From Chloroflexota bacterium (GTDB lineage: Bacteria > Chloroflexota > Anaerolineae > B4-G1), in contig JAAEPW010000758.1 of assembly GCA_024232355.1 (NCBI GenBank), positions 1 to 18,611 of the forward strand: a DNA stretch of 18,611 bases. Direction: 5' to 3'. Numbering within the stretch: the first letter of the stretch is position 1; each line of letters opens with the position of its first letter. Positions 1 through 8,112 of this stretch are shown here, piece by piece. The position numbers and the translations under genes were made by a program. The notes under the pieces are model-generated. The model searched no databases. It was not told the DNA's origin and was given only the letters and a program-made list of their open reading frames with translations.

Positions 1-215
1 AAGCATCAACAGGGACTCAGTCCTACAATTCCAAAATATCATTTTCAAGTTTGCCAGACCCTGGATATGGGATTTTCCATTTGAACGCCAGTAGATATGG
101 GGGTGGATAGAATTGAATATGCATTTTAGCAAGTTAAGGACCGACTCCCTGCTGTAACAACAGAAGTAGAATTTGAATGCTGATTTTACACAAGAAAAAA
201 GAAATAGAATAATGC
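1..215. other. Upstream intergenic region, no gene seen
   Basis: AT-rich stretch before the first gene. I see no open frame of convincing length, no tRNA and no clear sigma-70 promoter; hexamers resembling -10 boxes occur but without a matching -35 at proper spacing. The promoter of the large secreted protein must be here or left of the window. A short motif related to CGACTCCCTG(C/T)TGTA appears near 147-164 and, inverted, near 18531-18547. Confidence 0.5.
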
Positions 216-226
216 AGGAGGAGAAA

Positions 227-3200
227 ATGAGCGGCAAAAAGGCAGTTTTTCGGTTTGTTCTAGCGTTGAGTTTGGCCGTTGTTGGCCTGGTTGTACTCTT
301 TGGACTTTTGGGAGCTACGCAGGAGCAGGTGCTTGCAGCTGCGCCTCGCCCCGCGATTGATCTCGTGGATAGGTGGGATGCGCCCCGCATGTCTCCACCT
401 ATCAATTCTGTTCGGTCGCCAATGGACGCACCACCGGCGGCTCCTTTATACAACGGCATTAGCGCGGCTTCTGTCATCACGGTGTGCAAGCCGAGTGCTG
501 GGCCTTGCGACTATGCCACTGTCCAGAATGCCGTGGACGCCGCAGCCACCGGCGACATTGTCAAAGTTGCACAGGGGGTCTATAACGACGTCCAATTTCC
601 CAACGTGGTGGTCTATATCTATAAAACGCTGAGCCTGCGGGGTGGCTATACCACGACTGGTGTGGCTGCCTGGATGATCTCTGACCCGGATAAATATCCC
701 ACCGTCTTGGATGGAGAAAACAGCAACCGGGTGATGATCATTGCCAACGATGTTATTGCTCCGATCATTGAGGGTTTTCACATTCGGAATGGTGTTGCGG
801 ATTTTGGCGCTGGTATGTACATCATTGGCGGTTCTCCACAAATACGGCGCAACCGCATCTACCGTAACGCGGCAACCGATTCTGGCGGCGGTATCTATAT
901 CGCCGCTTCTGGAAACTCGCCGGTGGTGGAGAACAACTTTATCTATACGAATACGGCAGACTCGAGGGGGGGTGGTATCTATGCCGGTGGCGACTCGCCG
1001 TTCATACATTATAATACCTTTGTCGATAACCTGGCGACCAATCAGGGGGGTGGCTTATACCTTATATCCGACTCGCCGGTCGTCAGTGCGTCCATCGTTG
1101 TCAGCAACGTTGCTGGAGCCGTAGACGGTGGTGGCGGCATTTTTAACGCTATGCCCACCTTTGGTGGTTCGGTAAAGTACAACGACGTGATAAGCAATGT
1201 CCAAGGTGATTTTGTCGGTTTTGATCTACCACGTCCTTTGAACAACCTCGGAGAGCTTCCGCTGTTTGTAAATTTATCCGCATGGAATCTTCGCCTTCAG
1301 CCAGGCTCTCCCTGTATCGGTAGAAATAATCCAGACTATTATCCTAGCACCCGCTACCCCGCCGACGATTATGATAGTTTGGCCCGTTCCTTTGGCCCCT
1401 ATCCGGACATTGGGGCTTCCGAGTACTATACGGGTACGTGCTTTGCACGGGTGGATAGCAGCCGAGTCTATACCACGGTCCAGGAAGCGGTAGACGCTTT
1501 CAGCGCCGCCAACGACGAGGAGGTCAAGGTGGCTGGCTCGTGCACCGGCAGTGGCAGCAACGTCGTCTATCTGGACGAATCTCTCACACTGCGCGGCGGC
1601 TATACACTGACCAACTGGAGCGTTCCGTATGCGGATACCTATGCGACCGTCTTGGATGGAGAGGGAGCGAGGCGGGTGATCCAGGTCGATGCTATGGCAG
1701 CGACGGTAGAGGGATTCCACATCTACAATGGCTATACCTCGGACAGGGGCGGCGGAATTTATATCGAGGGAGGGGTCGACCAAGTATCGCTGATTCGGAA
1801 CAACTGGATTCACAGCAACACCGTGGACGGTGGTGGTGGAGGCATCTTTATTGGCGGCGGCAGCCCCACGATACAGGGCAACGAGATCTACCACAATGCG
1901 GCTCCCGATAGCTGGGGGGGCGGCATCTATATCGACAATAGCGCCGCTTTGATACAGGATAACACGATCTATACCAATACGTCCAAGAGTGGGGGCGGGA
2001 TGTACGTCCTGGGAACGCAAGCGATCGTAGAGTACAATCGAATTTACGAGAACAGCGCCGTAGCTGGTGATGGAACCGATCAGGGCGGCGGCGGGATCTA
2101 TGCTTTTGGTGACGTGCTGGTACGGCGTAATGTCATTTCCGGCAACGTTACCTACGATCTCCCGGCGGCGTTTCAAGACGTCAGGGGAGGGGGAATGTAC
2201 GCCAGGGCCGCCAGCGTCGGTACGACTGATAGGGTTACGGTAGAGCAAAACCTGATCTATGGCAACGCTGTCGTTCACAGTGGATCGCCCGAAGCACAAG
2301 GTGGGGGAGTTTACGTCTTTGATCGTATGGTGGCCGGACAGAGCCTGGTCCTCGTACAGAACAATGTGGTTTATAGCAATACTTCCGATCAAGAAGGGGG
2401 CGGTATCGGCGTGCGGGGGAACGCGGTGATAGATGCCAACACGGTCTATGGCAACCAAAGCAATAATAATCAAGGTGGCGGCATCGCCAGATATAATGGC
2501 GGAGGCGGGGCGGGTGATCCCATTGTCCGCAACAACATTGTTATCAGCAATACCGGTTATGGAATTCACAGCCTGGAGCCGGCTCGCATCACGGTGGATT
2601 ACAATGACTTGTTGGGAAATACCCTAGCAGACTGCTTTAACGTCGATTGTAATCCGGGAACCAGCACCAACCTCAACGCCGATCCCCAGTTCGAGGACCT
2701 GGGTGGCTTTGATTTCCGCCTTCAGGCTGGGTCTCTCTGTATCGACGCGGTGACCGTCATTACTCACCCCGTATACGATTACGACAACTATGCCCGTCCC
2801 TTTGGTCAATACGCCGATATGGGGGCGCACGAGTATTACACCGGCGATTGCTTTGCCCGCTTGAGCACCGGCGGCGGGGTCTACACCTCGGTGCAGGCGG
2901 CGGTGGACGTAGCGGTCGCGGGGGTGGACGACGTGAGGGTGGCGGGAGTTTGCCAGGGCAACGATGGAATGGCTACCATCGACAAGTCTTTGTCACTGAG
3001 TGGCGGTTATACAAAGTCCAATTGGATTGAGCCTACCTATCCCACCATCTTGGATGCCCAGAACGGCGGGCGCGTGCTGACTATATCGGGTGCTGGGGCC
3101 ACTCCGGTGACCATCGAACGGCTCATTGTCATGGATGGAAGTACTGCTGGCGATGGCGGCGGCATTTATGTCGACTGGCCGCTCAGTCCCACGATTCAGA

Positions 3201-6200
3201 ACGTCATATTTTACGACAATGGCGCGGTCAACGGCGGTGGCTTTGCTTCGTCCGGGGGCAACCCGTATCTGTACAACAATACCTTTGTCGCCAATACTGC
3301 TGCTACCGACGGCGGTGGACTTTACCTGAATGGCGGCGCTCCTGTCCTTGGAAACAATATCGTGGTCAGCAACACGCGCGGCGGTATACACATTGCTGGC
3401 GGGAGTTTGCCAATCTTGGCCTACAACAACGTGCGGAGCAACACCGTCGGCGACTATGGTGGTGGTTTGAGCGCGGGCGCGACCGACATCTCTGAACCTC
3501 CGTATTTCGTGGCTCCGGCTGGCCCGGTCTTTCGTCTACGGTTCGATTCTCCCTGCATCCACGCAGGTGACCCGGGAACTGGGGTGGCGCTGGACTTTGA
3601 GGGGCACGCTCGTCCCGACGGAAGCGGGCAAGGGCAGCGCTACGACATCGGCGCCGACGAGGCCATCGACTACCTCGGCGTCAGCTTGGGGCCAGATGTA
3701 TCGGGCCTGGTTGCTGCTTCTGGGGATACGGTCGAGTACACCCATTATCTGACCAATACCGGCACGCGTGACGATGAATTCTCCATTACGCATACAGTCG
3801 AGGTAAGCGGAGGTGATTCGGCGGGCTGGCAAGATCAGGTCACGTACATCTCTGATTATACACTGTCGGCAGACGAGTCATCGCCGGTGATGGTCAGCGT
3901 TCAGGTGCCTGGTGGCGTCTCGAGTGGCACGCAGGCGACCATATTTATGACCGCCACTTACCAATCTGGCAGTGACTATTTCTTCGACGTAACCACCAGT
4001 ACCATCGTCGTCATTGATTCTGCCGACCTGATGCTCGTTAAATCCATCACGCCGGACACCGCCGCACCCGGCGATGCCATCACCTACACGATTAGCTTTT
4101 CCAACGTGGGCGCAGAATTGGCGACCGGCGTCGTCATCAGTGATAATGTCCCTCTCAGCGTGACCAACACCAGTGTCATCAGCAGCGGCAATGCATTGTC
4201 CCCAATGCTCGTCATCACGCGGCGCGTCAGCACGCGCTACGTGTGGGACGTGGACAATCTCGCGCCTGGCGCGGGCGGCGTGATCACTGTCACCGGCACG
4301 TTGAGCGACGTGTTGGCGGCGGGCGTTTTTACCAACACGGCGACGATCGCCACAACAGCGGTGGACGGCGACGCGGATAACAACAGCGACGACGCGGGCG
4401 TGGAGGTGCAGAACGTCGCACCCGTGGCCGACGACGACGCCTTTAACGTGGACGAGGACAGCAGCCTCAATCCGCTCGACGTGTTGGACGGCGACACGGA
4501 CGCCAACGGCGACACACTGACCATCACCACCGTCGGCAATCCCGACAGCGGCGGCGCGGTGGTCAACGGCGGCACAGTCGTCACCTATACGCCCCTGGCA
4601 GGCTACGTCGGGGATGAGGTCTTTACGTACACCGTAAGCGACGGCAACGACGGCTTTGATACCGCCACGGTCACCGTCACGGTGGACAATGTCAACGACA
4701 ACCCCACTGCGACCGACGATTCCGCTACGGTGAACGAGGACAGTGGGGCCAATACCATCGACGTGTTGGACAATGACAGCTATCTGCCCGACCCGGTCGA
4801 GACTTTGACCATCAGCGCGGTCGGACAAGGCGCAGACGGCAGCGTGGCGATCACCAATGGCGGAGCCGACCTGAGCTACACGCCGGATGCCGATTTCTAT
4901 GGAACCGATACTTTTACCTACACCATCGGCGACAGCCATGGCGGCACGGATACCGCCACGGTCACCGTCACGGTGGACAATGTCAACGACCGGCCCATAG
5001 CCGTGGACGACATGTTCACCGTCGACGAGGACAGCACTGATAATCCGCTCGACGTGTTGCTCAATGACTTTGACAGAGACGGCGACACGCTGACGATCTC
5101 TGCCGTTGGTCCGGTATACAGCGGCGGCGGCACGGCGGTCAACGGTGGCACAGTCATCACCTACACGCCGATGGCAGACTTTTACGGCTATGAGACCTTT
5201 ACCTACACCATCAGCGACGGTAATGGCGGCTTTGACACTAGCACCGTCAACGTCACAGTCAACCAGGGGCCTGTGGACAACAACCCGCCGGTGGCCGTGG
5301 ATGATGCAGCCGTCGCCGAGTGGGAAACGCCCGTCACCGTCGCCGTGCTCGATAATGACAGCGACCCCGACAGCGATCCGATCACCGTCACCGCCGTGGG
5401 AGCAGCCACAAACGGCACGACAGCATACTCGAACTCTGTCGTCACCTATACGTCTGATGCGGGCTTTACGGGGACGGACACCTTTACCTACACCATCAGT
5501 GACGGGGAGGACAGTGACACGGCCCTCGTCACGGTCAATGTGGCCCAGGCACGCTTTGTCATCGACGCCGACGATCCCACAGACGTCATTTTGGACCTAC
5601 CCGGAGGTTGTAGAACAGATATTCAGGCATCTATTGGAACCGTTCCAGTAGATATGGACATGCTGTACAATGTAGCATCAGCGCCCAGCATCACACCGCC
5701 CAATCACGAATTTGTCGGCTGTGCATTCACGTTGGACGCATACCTGGGTGGGATGCGACAAGATGATTTCGACTTTGATACACCTATCTCTGTCACCCTC
5801 ACGTACGAAGAGGCCAATGTTGCCGGGCTGAACTTGGACACGATGCAACTCTTTGCCAAGGATGATGGCAGCGATGAGTGGTCCACCGACGGCATTACGC
5901 GGGAAAGCCTCGACCCAGTTGCTCGTCGTCATACCTCCCGGGTGGCCCACTTGACGCAGTTCGGGCTCTTTGTACAGCAAGAGCCCGCGCTTCGTGTCTT
6001 CAAGTCGGTGAACACTGGCGGGCTGGACCCGGTGCCGCTGGGCAGCGTCGTCACCTACACCCTCGTGATCAGCAACAGCACCGATGAGGTTGCCAACAAC
6101 GTGGTGCTGACCGATCCGCTGCCCTCTGCCGTGACCTTTGGCGATTGGGTGATGTATGGTGGCTCGGCACTGCTGCCACCTCCGGGAACGGTGAACCTGC

Positions 6201-6433
6201 CGCCTGTCACCATCGAGTGGTCGCCGGGCGACGTTGCCACAGGCGCGGCGTACACGCTCTCTTTCACGGCCCACGTCGTCACCGACACCCAGTTCGCTGG
6301 GGACACTGTCGTCAATACCGCCTACGTCATCGCCGACAATGCCGATCTCGACTCGGACTCGGTCAGCTTTGGGATCAAAGGCGGAGAATCGTACATCTAC
6401 TTGCCGTTGGTAGTGAGGAACGCAGAATCGTGA
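227..6433 (+). CDS. Giant secreted beta-helix / DUF11 / tandem-95 repeat protein
   Basis: Predicted extracellular or surface protein of 2068 residues; adhesion or polysaccharide interaction is plausible but unproven. The start is ATG 227, preceded by AGGAGG at 216-221; an in-frame TTG at 173 has no such site. Residues 1-40 form a signal peptide (KK, long hydrophobic core, small residues before the cleavage site). Three right-handed parallel beta-helix modules follow at about 83-403, 404-873 and 874-1148. Each opens with a YTTVQ-AVDA type segment and GGYT, runs through GGGIY/NN rungs, and closes with D(I/M)GA-E. Next come an Ig-like region (1150-1262), a DUF11 domain (1265-1395), four tandem-95/cadherin-like repeats (about 1398-1778, with DED, LDND and FTYT(I/V)SDG motifs), an unrecognised domain (1780-1915), a second DUF11 domain and the C-terminal tail SYIYLPLVVRNAES. 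No catalytic residues were recognised. It probably forms its own transcription unit. Confidence 0.93.
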   Translation: MSGKKAVFRFVLALSLAVVGLVVLFGLLGATQEQVLAAAPRPAIDLVDRWDAPRMSPPINSVRSPMDAPPAAPLYNGISAASVITVCKPSAGPCDYATVQNAVDAAATGDIVKVAQGVYNDVQFPNVVVYIYKTLSLRGGYTTTGVAAWMISDPDKYPTVLDGENSNRVMIIANDVIAPIIEGFHIRNGVADFGAGMYIIGGSPQIRRNRIYRNAATDSGGGIYIAASGNSPVVENNFIYTNTADSRGGGIYAGGDSPFIHYNTFVDNLATNQGGGLYLISDSPVVSASIVVSNVAGAVDGGGGIFNAMPTFGGSVKYNDVISNVQGDFVGFDLPRPLNNLGELPLFVNLSAWNLRLQPGSPCIGRNNPDYYPSTRYPADDYDSLARSFGPYPDIGASEYYTGTCFARVDSSRVYTTVQEAVDAFSAANDEEVKVAGSCTGSGSNVVYLDESLTLRGGYTLTNWSVPYADTYATVLDGEGARRVIQVDAMAATVEGFHIYNGYTSDRGGGIYIEGGVDQVSLIRNNWIHSNTVDGGGGGIFIGGGSPTIQGNEIYHNAAPDSWGGGIYIDNSAALIQDNTIYTNTSKSGGGMYVLGTQAIVEYNRIYENSAVAGDGTDQGGGGIYAFGDVLVRRNVISGNVTYDLPAAFQDVRGGGMYARAASVGTTDRVTVEQNLIYGNAVVHSGSPEAQGGGVYVFDRMVAGQSLVLVQNNVVYSNTSDQEGGGIGVRGNAVIDANTVYGNQSNNNQGGGIARYNGGGGAGDPIVRNNIVISNTGYGIHSLEPARITVDYNDLLGNTLADCFNVDCNPGTSTNLNADPQFEDLGGFDFRLQAGSLCIDAVTVITHPVYDYDNYARPFGQYADMGAHEYYTGDCFARLSTGGGVYTSVQAAVDVAVAGVDDVRVAGVCQGNDGMATIDKSLSLSGGYTKSNWIEPTYPTILDAQNGGRVLTISGAGATPVTIERLIVMDGSTAGDGGGIYVDWPLSPTIQNVIFYDNGAVNGGGFASSGGNPYLYNNTFVANTAATDGGGLYLNGGAPVLGNNIVVSNTRGGIHIAGGSLPILAYNNVRSNTVGDYGGGLSAGATDISEPPYFVAPAGPVFRLRFDSPCIHAGDPGTGVALDFEGHARPDGSGQGQRYDIGADEAIDYLGVSLGPDVSGLVAASGDTVEYTHYLTNTGTRDDEFSITHTVEVSGGDSAGWQDQVTYISDYTLSADESSPVMVSVQVPGGVSSGTQATIFMTATYQSGSDYFFDVTTSTIVVIDSADLMLVKSITPDTAAPGDAITYTISFSNVGAELATGVVISDNVPLSVTNTSVISSGNALSPMLVITRRVSTRYVWDVDNLAPGAGGVITVTGTLSDVLAAGVFTNTATIATTAVDGDADNNSDDAGVEVQNVAPVADDDAFNVDEDSSLNPLDVLDGDTDANGDTLTITTVGNPDSGGAVVNGGTVVTYTPLAGYVGDEVFTYTVSDGNDGFDTATVTVTVDNVNDNPTATDDSATVNEDSGANTIDVLDNDSYLPDPVETLTISAVGQGADGSVAITNGGADLSYTPDADFYGTDTFTYTIGDSHGGTDTATVTVTVDNVNDRPIAVDDMFTVDEDSTDNPLDVLLNDFDRDGDTLTISAVGPVYSGGGTAVNGGTVITYTPMADFYGYETFTYTISDGNGGFDTSTVNVTVNQGPVDNNPPVAVDDAAVAEWETPVTVAVLDNDSDPDSDPITVTAVGAATNGTTAYSNSVVTYTSDAGFTGTDTFTYTISDGEDSDTALVTVNVAQARFVIDADDPTDVILDLPGGCRTDIQASIGTVPVDMDMLYNVASAPSITPPNHEFVGCAFTLDAYLGGMRQDDFDFDTPISVTLTYEEANVAGLNLDTMQLFAKDDGSDEWSTDGITRESLDPVARRHTSRVAHLTQFGLFVQQEPALRVFKSVNTGGLDPVPLGSVVTYTLVISNSTDEVANNVVLTDPLPSAVTFGDWVMYGGSALLPPPGTVNLPPVTIEWSPGDVATGAAYTLSFTAHVVTDTQFAGDTVVNTAYVIADNADLDSDSVSFGIKGGESYIYLPLVVRNAES
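4658..4990 (+). repeat. 42-nt exact direct repeat inside the repeat-domain region
   Basis: The 42 bases at 4658-4699 recur exactly at 4949-4990. They encode the end of one cadherin-like repeat and the linker to the next (DTATVTVTVDNVND). Exact identity in third codon positions suggests recent duplication or conversion of the repeat unit, and makes the gene prone to gain or loss of one roughly 97-residue domain. Confidence 0.85.
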
Positions 6434-6486
6434 TGCGGAACGGCTAGTCAAAAGCTCAAAATCTAAGGGGTTTTGGTGAACACAAC

Positions 6487-6525
6487 AGCCCCCTGGCCTA
6501 TTTCTGGTCAGGGGGCTATATTTGT
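6487..6525 (+). terminator. Intrinsic terminator of the large secreted protein gene
   Basis: A 12-bp stem (6487-6498 with 6506-6517, one G-U pair) with a 7-nt loop is followed by ATATTTGTTTT. It lies 54 nt after the stop codon. It sits between convergent genes and may also act weakly on the minus strand, where the tail is only moderately U-rich. Confidence 0.85.
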
Positions 6526-6573
6526 TTTACACTTTTTCGGAGGCACAGGTGCTGCCCAAATAGCACAAAAGCA

Positions 6574-6969
6574 TCAGCCCCCTGCGACCAACATCTTGAT
6601 CTTGTCCCGGTCGGGAAATCCCACCTGCCGCTCGATCAGATTGCCCTGCCCGTCAAAGACGAGGAACGTGGGTACACCTCTCATGTCGTAACGCTGTGCA
6701 ACCTCTTGCCCCAACTCGCCGAGTGCGCTCAACCGTACCACCCGCGCTTGCCCTTTTAATTCGCGTTCCAGCCTATCCACGATAGGCTTGGCTAGCAGAC
6801 AAGGCGTTCAGGTATTGGTGTATACCTCAACAACCACCGGCTCGCCCTGGCCCAATACCTCGTCCAGCCCGCCGATGCGCGTGGCGCGATTGCGGAGCAA
6901 CAAAAAGAGCAACAATATGATGCCCCATACTGCCAGGGTTCCCAAATTCGCTTGTAAAAACTCGATCAT
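6574..6969 (-). CDS. Membrane-anchored thioredoxin-like protein, candidate selenoprotein (UTPC)
   Basis: 131 residues if UGA codon 54 (6810-6808) is read as selenocysteine. The start ATG (6969-6967) has GGAGG seven bases upstream and overlaps the stop of the preceding gene by 4 nt (ATGA). Residues 9-25 are a hydrophobic membrane helix followed by R26, R28 and R31, so the thioredoxin domain is probably cytoplasmic by the positive-inside rule. The domain is complete: strand VVVEVYTN, then U54-T55-P56-C57 where thioredoxins have C-x-x-C, the LAKP helix, cis-proline GVPTFLVF and a C-terminal helix. A hairpin of bacterial SECIS type follows the UGA. UGA also serves as the ordinary stop of this gene and its neighbours, so the code is not reassigned. 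The alternative is a nonsense mutation of a Cys codon. A standard gene finder would annotate only the C-terminal 68 residues from a GTG. Confidence 0.82.
6768..6791 (-). promoter_or_regulatory. Candidate bacterial SECIS element
   Basis: On the minus strand the bases after the UGA form a perfect 8-bp stem, AGCCTATC-GTG-GATAGGCT (6788-6770), extended by two more C-G pairs past a single bulged A. The loop GUG begins at the 28th base after the UGA (27 intervening bases). As I recall it, the published bacterial SECIS model asks for a short apical loop with a G in its first two positions, about 16-37 nt from the UGA; this fits. The element lies inside the coding sequence, as is usual in bacteria. 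Confidence 0.7.
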
Positions 6970-7676
6970 AACAAAGCCTCCAATCTCTGGCGCAACACGT
7001 GCGCCGGTTGCGCACCCATCACGCGATCCACTTCCTGCCCGTTGCGGAACAAGAGCAACGTCGGGATGCTCATCACGCCGTATCGCTGGGCCGTCATCTG
7101 GTTAGCGTCCACGTCCAGCTTGGCGACTACCGCTCGCCCGGCGAACTCTTGCGCCAGTTGATCCACTGTCGGCGCGAGCATTTTGCACGGCCCGCACCAA
7201 GCGGCCCAAAAGTCAACCAGCACAGGGGCACTGGCTCCCAGCACCTCTTGCTCAAAATTGACGTCTGTCACGATCAACGGTTGCCCGCTGCCCGACGGCG
7301 TGCTTTTTGGGGATGATTTCTTTATCGTCGGTCTCGGCCCGCGCTCTAGCAAATACTCGACCCACGGGCGCAACGCCTTGGCGCTGGGCATCCCCTTGGC
7401 CCGCGCCACCATCGTCCCTTGGCGGAAGAATAGGAATTGGGGCAGCGAGTCTACGTTGTGTTGGCTGCGCGCCTGGGGCACGTCGGTCACGTCCAGCTTT
7501 ATGATCAGCGCCTCGCCCGCATACTCGCGGGCGGTCTCTTCCAGCACAGCATCGAGCTGCTGGCGCGGCATCACCTGTGCGGACCAAAAGACCGCCACGG
7601 CTGGGTGCGGGGCCTGGAGCACTGCGCGCTCAAAGCTGGCGTCGTTGGCATTGATCGGCGTGTCGTAATGTACCAT
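6966..7676 (-). CDS. Tandem-thioredoxin protein, N-domain inactive, C-domain WCGPC
   Basis: 236 residues with two thioredoxin folds. Residues about 1-112 form a thioredoxin domain whose active site reads F-W-S-A-Q-V35-M-P-R38, so both cysteines of CGPC are lost although the cis-Pro loop (SLPQFLFF) is kept. A basic, proline/serine-rich linker (PTIKKSSPKSTPSGSG) leads to a canonical thioredoxin at about 130-236, with WCGPCK (Cys161, Cys164) and SIPTLLLF. There is no signal peptide, so it is a cytoplasmic disulfide reductase or co-chaperone-like protein. The start is ATG 7676, with AGAGGTGA just upstream; an earlier in-frame TTG at 7703 lies within the likely -10 box. It is the first gene of an operon: its TGA overlaps the ATG of the candidate selenothioredoxin, so the two are translationally coupled and may share a redox task. 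Confidence 0.92.
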   Translation of the reverse strand: MVHYDTPINANDASFERAVLQAPHPAVAVFWSAQVMPRQQLDAVLEETAREYAGEALIIKLDVTDVPQARSQHNVDSLPQFLFFRQGTMVARAKGMPSAKALRPWVEYLLERGPRPTIKKSSPKSTPSGSGQPLIVTDVNFEQEVLGASAPVLVDFWAAWCGPCKMLAPTVDQLAQEFAGRAVVAKLDVDANQMTAQRYGVMSIPTLLLFRNGQEVDRVMGAQPAHVLRQRLEALL

Positions 7677-7702
7677 GTTGTCACCTCTCATTCTTGTAGG
7701 CA

Positions 7703-7711
7703 ATTATACCA
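7703..7711 (-). promoter_or_regulatory. Extended -10 promoter for the thioredoxin operon
   Basis: On the minus strand TGGTATAAT matches the extended -10 consensus TGnTATAAT exactly. The expected -35 position (about 7726-7731) reads TTTTTC, a poor match, which is tolerable for extended -10 promoters. Transcription would begin near 7696, about 20 nt before the ATG at 7676. Confidence 0.6.
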
Positions 7712-7780
7712 TTGTCCACGTTTTAGAAAAAAGTGTACCAGAGAACCATTGGTTCCGTGTTTGATTTTCATCAGAATTGC

Positions 7781-7932
7781 ATTAACGTTTTCACTACCGG
7801 ACACTTTTTTCTTCAGCCACGAATTACCACGAATGTGGGGGAAAAATTTGTGAAAATTCGTGCAATTCGTGGCAAAAAAATTAACATATCCCGCTCGTAT
7901 GTGAAAAGTGTCCGGTAGCAAATTAACGTTTT
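7781..7932. mobile_element. MITE-like palindromic element with 11-bp direct repeats
   Basis: The 11-mer ATTAACGTTTT occurs at 7781-7791 and again at 7922-7932. Just inside are perfect 15-bp inverted repeats, CTACCGGACACTTTT (7794-7808) and its complement (7904-7918). A second, nested inverted repeat is GCCACGAATT (7816-7825) with AATTCGTGGC (7864-7873), plus CACGAAT (7828-7834) with ATTCGTG (7856-7862). The core of about 130 bp encodes nothing. Terminal inverted repeats bounded by a direct repeat suggest a non-autonomous transposable element with target-site duplication. The transposase family is not recognised. Confidence 0.68.
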
Positions 7933-7945
7933 GGGCAAGAACGAC

Positions 7946-7973
7946 TTGACAACTCGATGTCTTGGGTTATAAT
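7946..7973 (+). promoter_or_regulatory. Near-consensus sigma-70 promoter
   Basis: TTGACA (7946-7951) and TATAAT (7968-7973) are both perfect, with a 16-bp spacer. The predicted start is near 7980, about 24 nt before the leader ORF at 8004. It is the strongest promoter visible in the window and the only convincing one upstream of the GNAT genes. It begins 13 bp after the right direct repeat of the MITE-like element. Confidence 0.85.
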
Positions 7974-8003
7974 GCGCCCCGCAATCTTATGAGGAGGTTC
8001 TAC

Positions 8004-8093
8004 ATGCGCAAGGTAGATTTCATGATCAGTGCAGTTCGGTCTCACAATTCCAGTGAGGGTCTACTGCCTTGTCGCAGTGCGCCTGTTTTCTGA
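8004..8093 (+). CDS. 29-residue leader peptide ORF upstream of the GNAT operon
   Basis: ATG 8004 has a strong Shine-Dalgarno site, GAGGAGG (7991-7997), six bases upstream and lies about 24 nt downstream of a near-perfect promoter. The ORF starts MRKVDFMISAV, contains a single Cys, and ends APVF at a TGA. There is no hydrophobic segment and no recognisable family. Twenty bases after the stop begins an intrinsic terminator. Strong promoter, strong ribosome site, short ORF and terminator in front of an operon is the arrangement of attenuator leader peptides. No amino acid is clustered, so classical amino-acid attenuation is unlikely; drug-induced stalling or a small secreted or regulatory peptide are alternatives. 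It could also be the stub of a deleted gene. Confidence 0.55.
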   Translation: MRKVDFMISAVRSHNSSEGLLPCRSAPVF

Positions 8094-8112
8094 GGATTTA
8101 ACCTAAATCATC

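Noticed and set aside
173..226. TTG 173 as start of the large secreted protein
   Set aside because: It would put 18 polar residues before the signal peptide; ATG 227 has a strong Shine-Dalgarno site and gives a normal signal peptide.
1274..2569. 431-codon open frame on the minus strand inside the beta-helix gene
   Set aside because: It mirrors the repetitive, GC-biased coding strand, has no ribosome site and no recognisable domains; it is a shadow of the secreted-protein gene.
3878..4939. 353-codon open frame on the minus strand opposite the DUF11/cadherin-like repeats
   Set aside because: Low-complexity V/D/G/R-rich translation produced by repeated GAC/GTC codons on the other strand; no start signal.
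6574..6780. 68-residue thioredoxin fragment starting at GTG as a gene of its own
   Set aside because: It lacks the first strand and active site, has no ribosome site, and is continuous with the upstream frame through the UGA codon.
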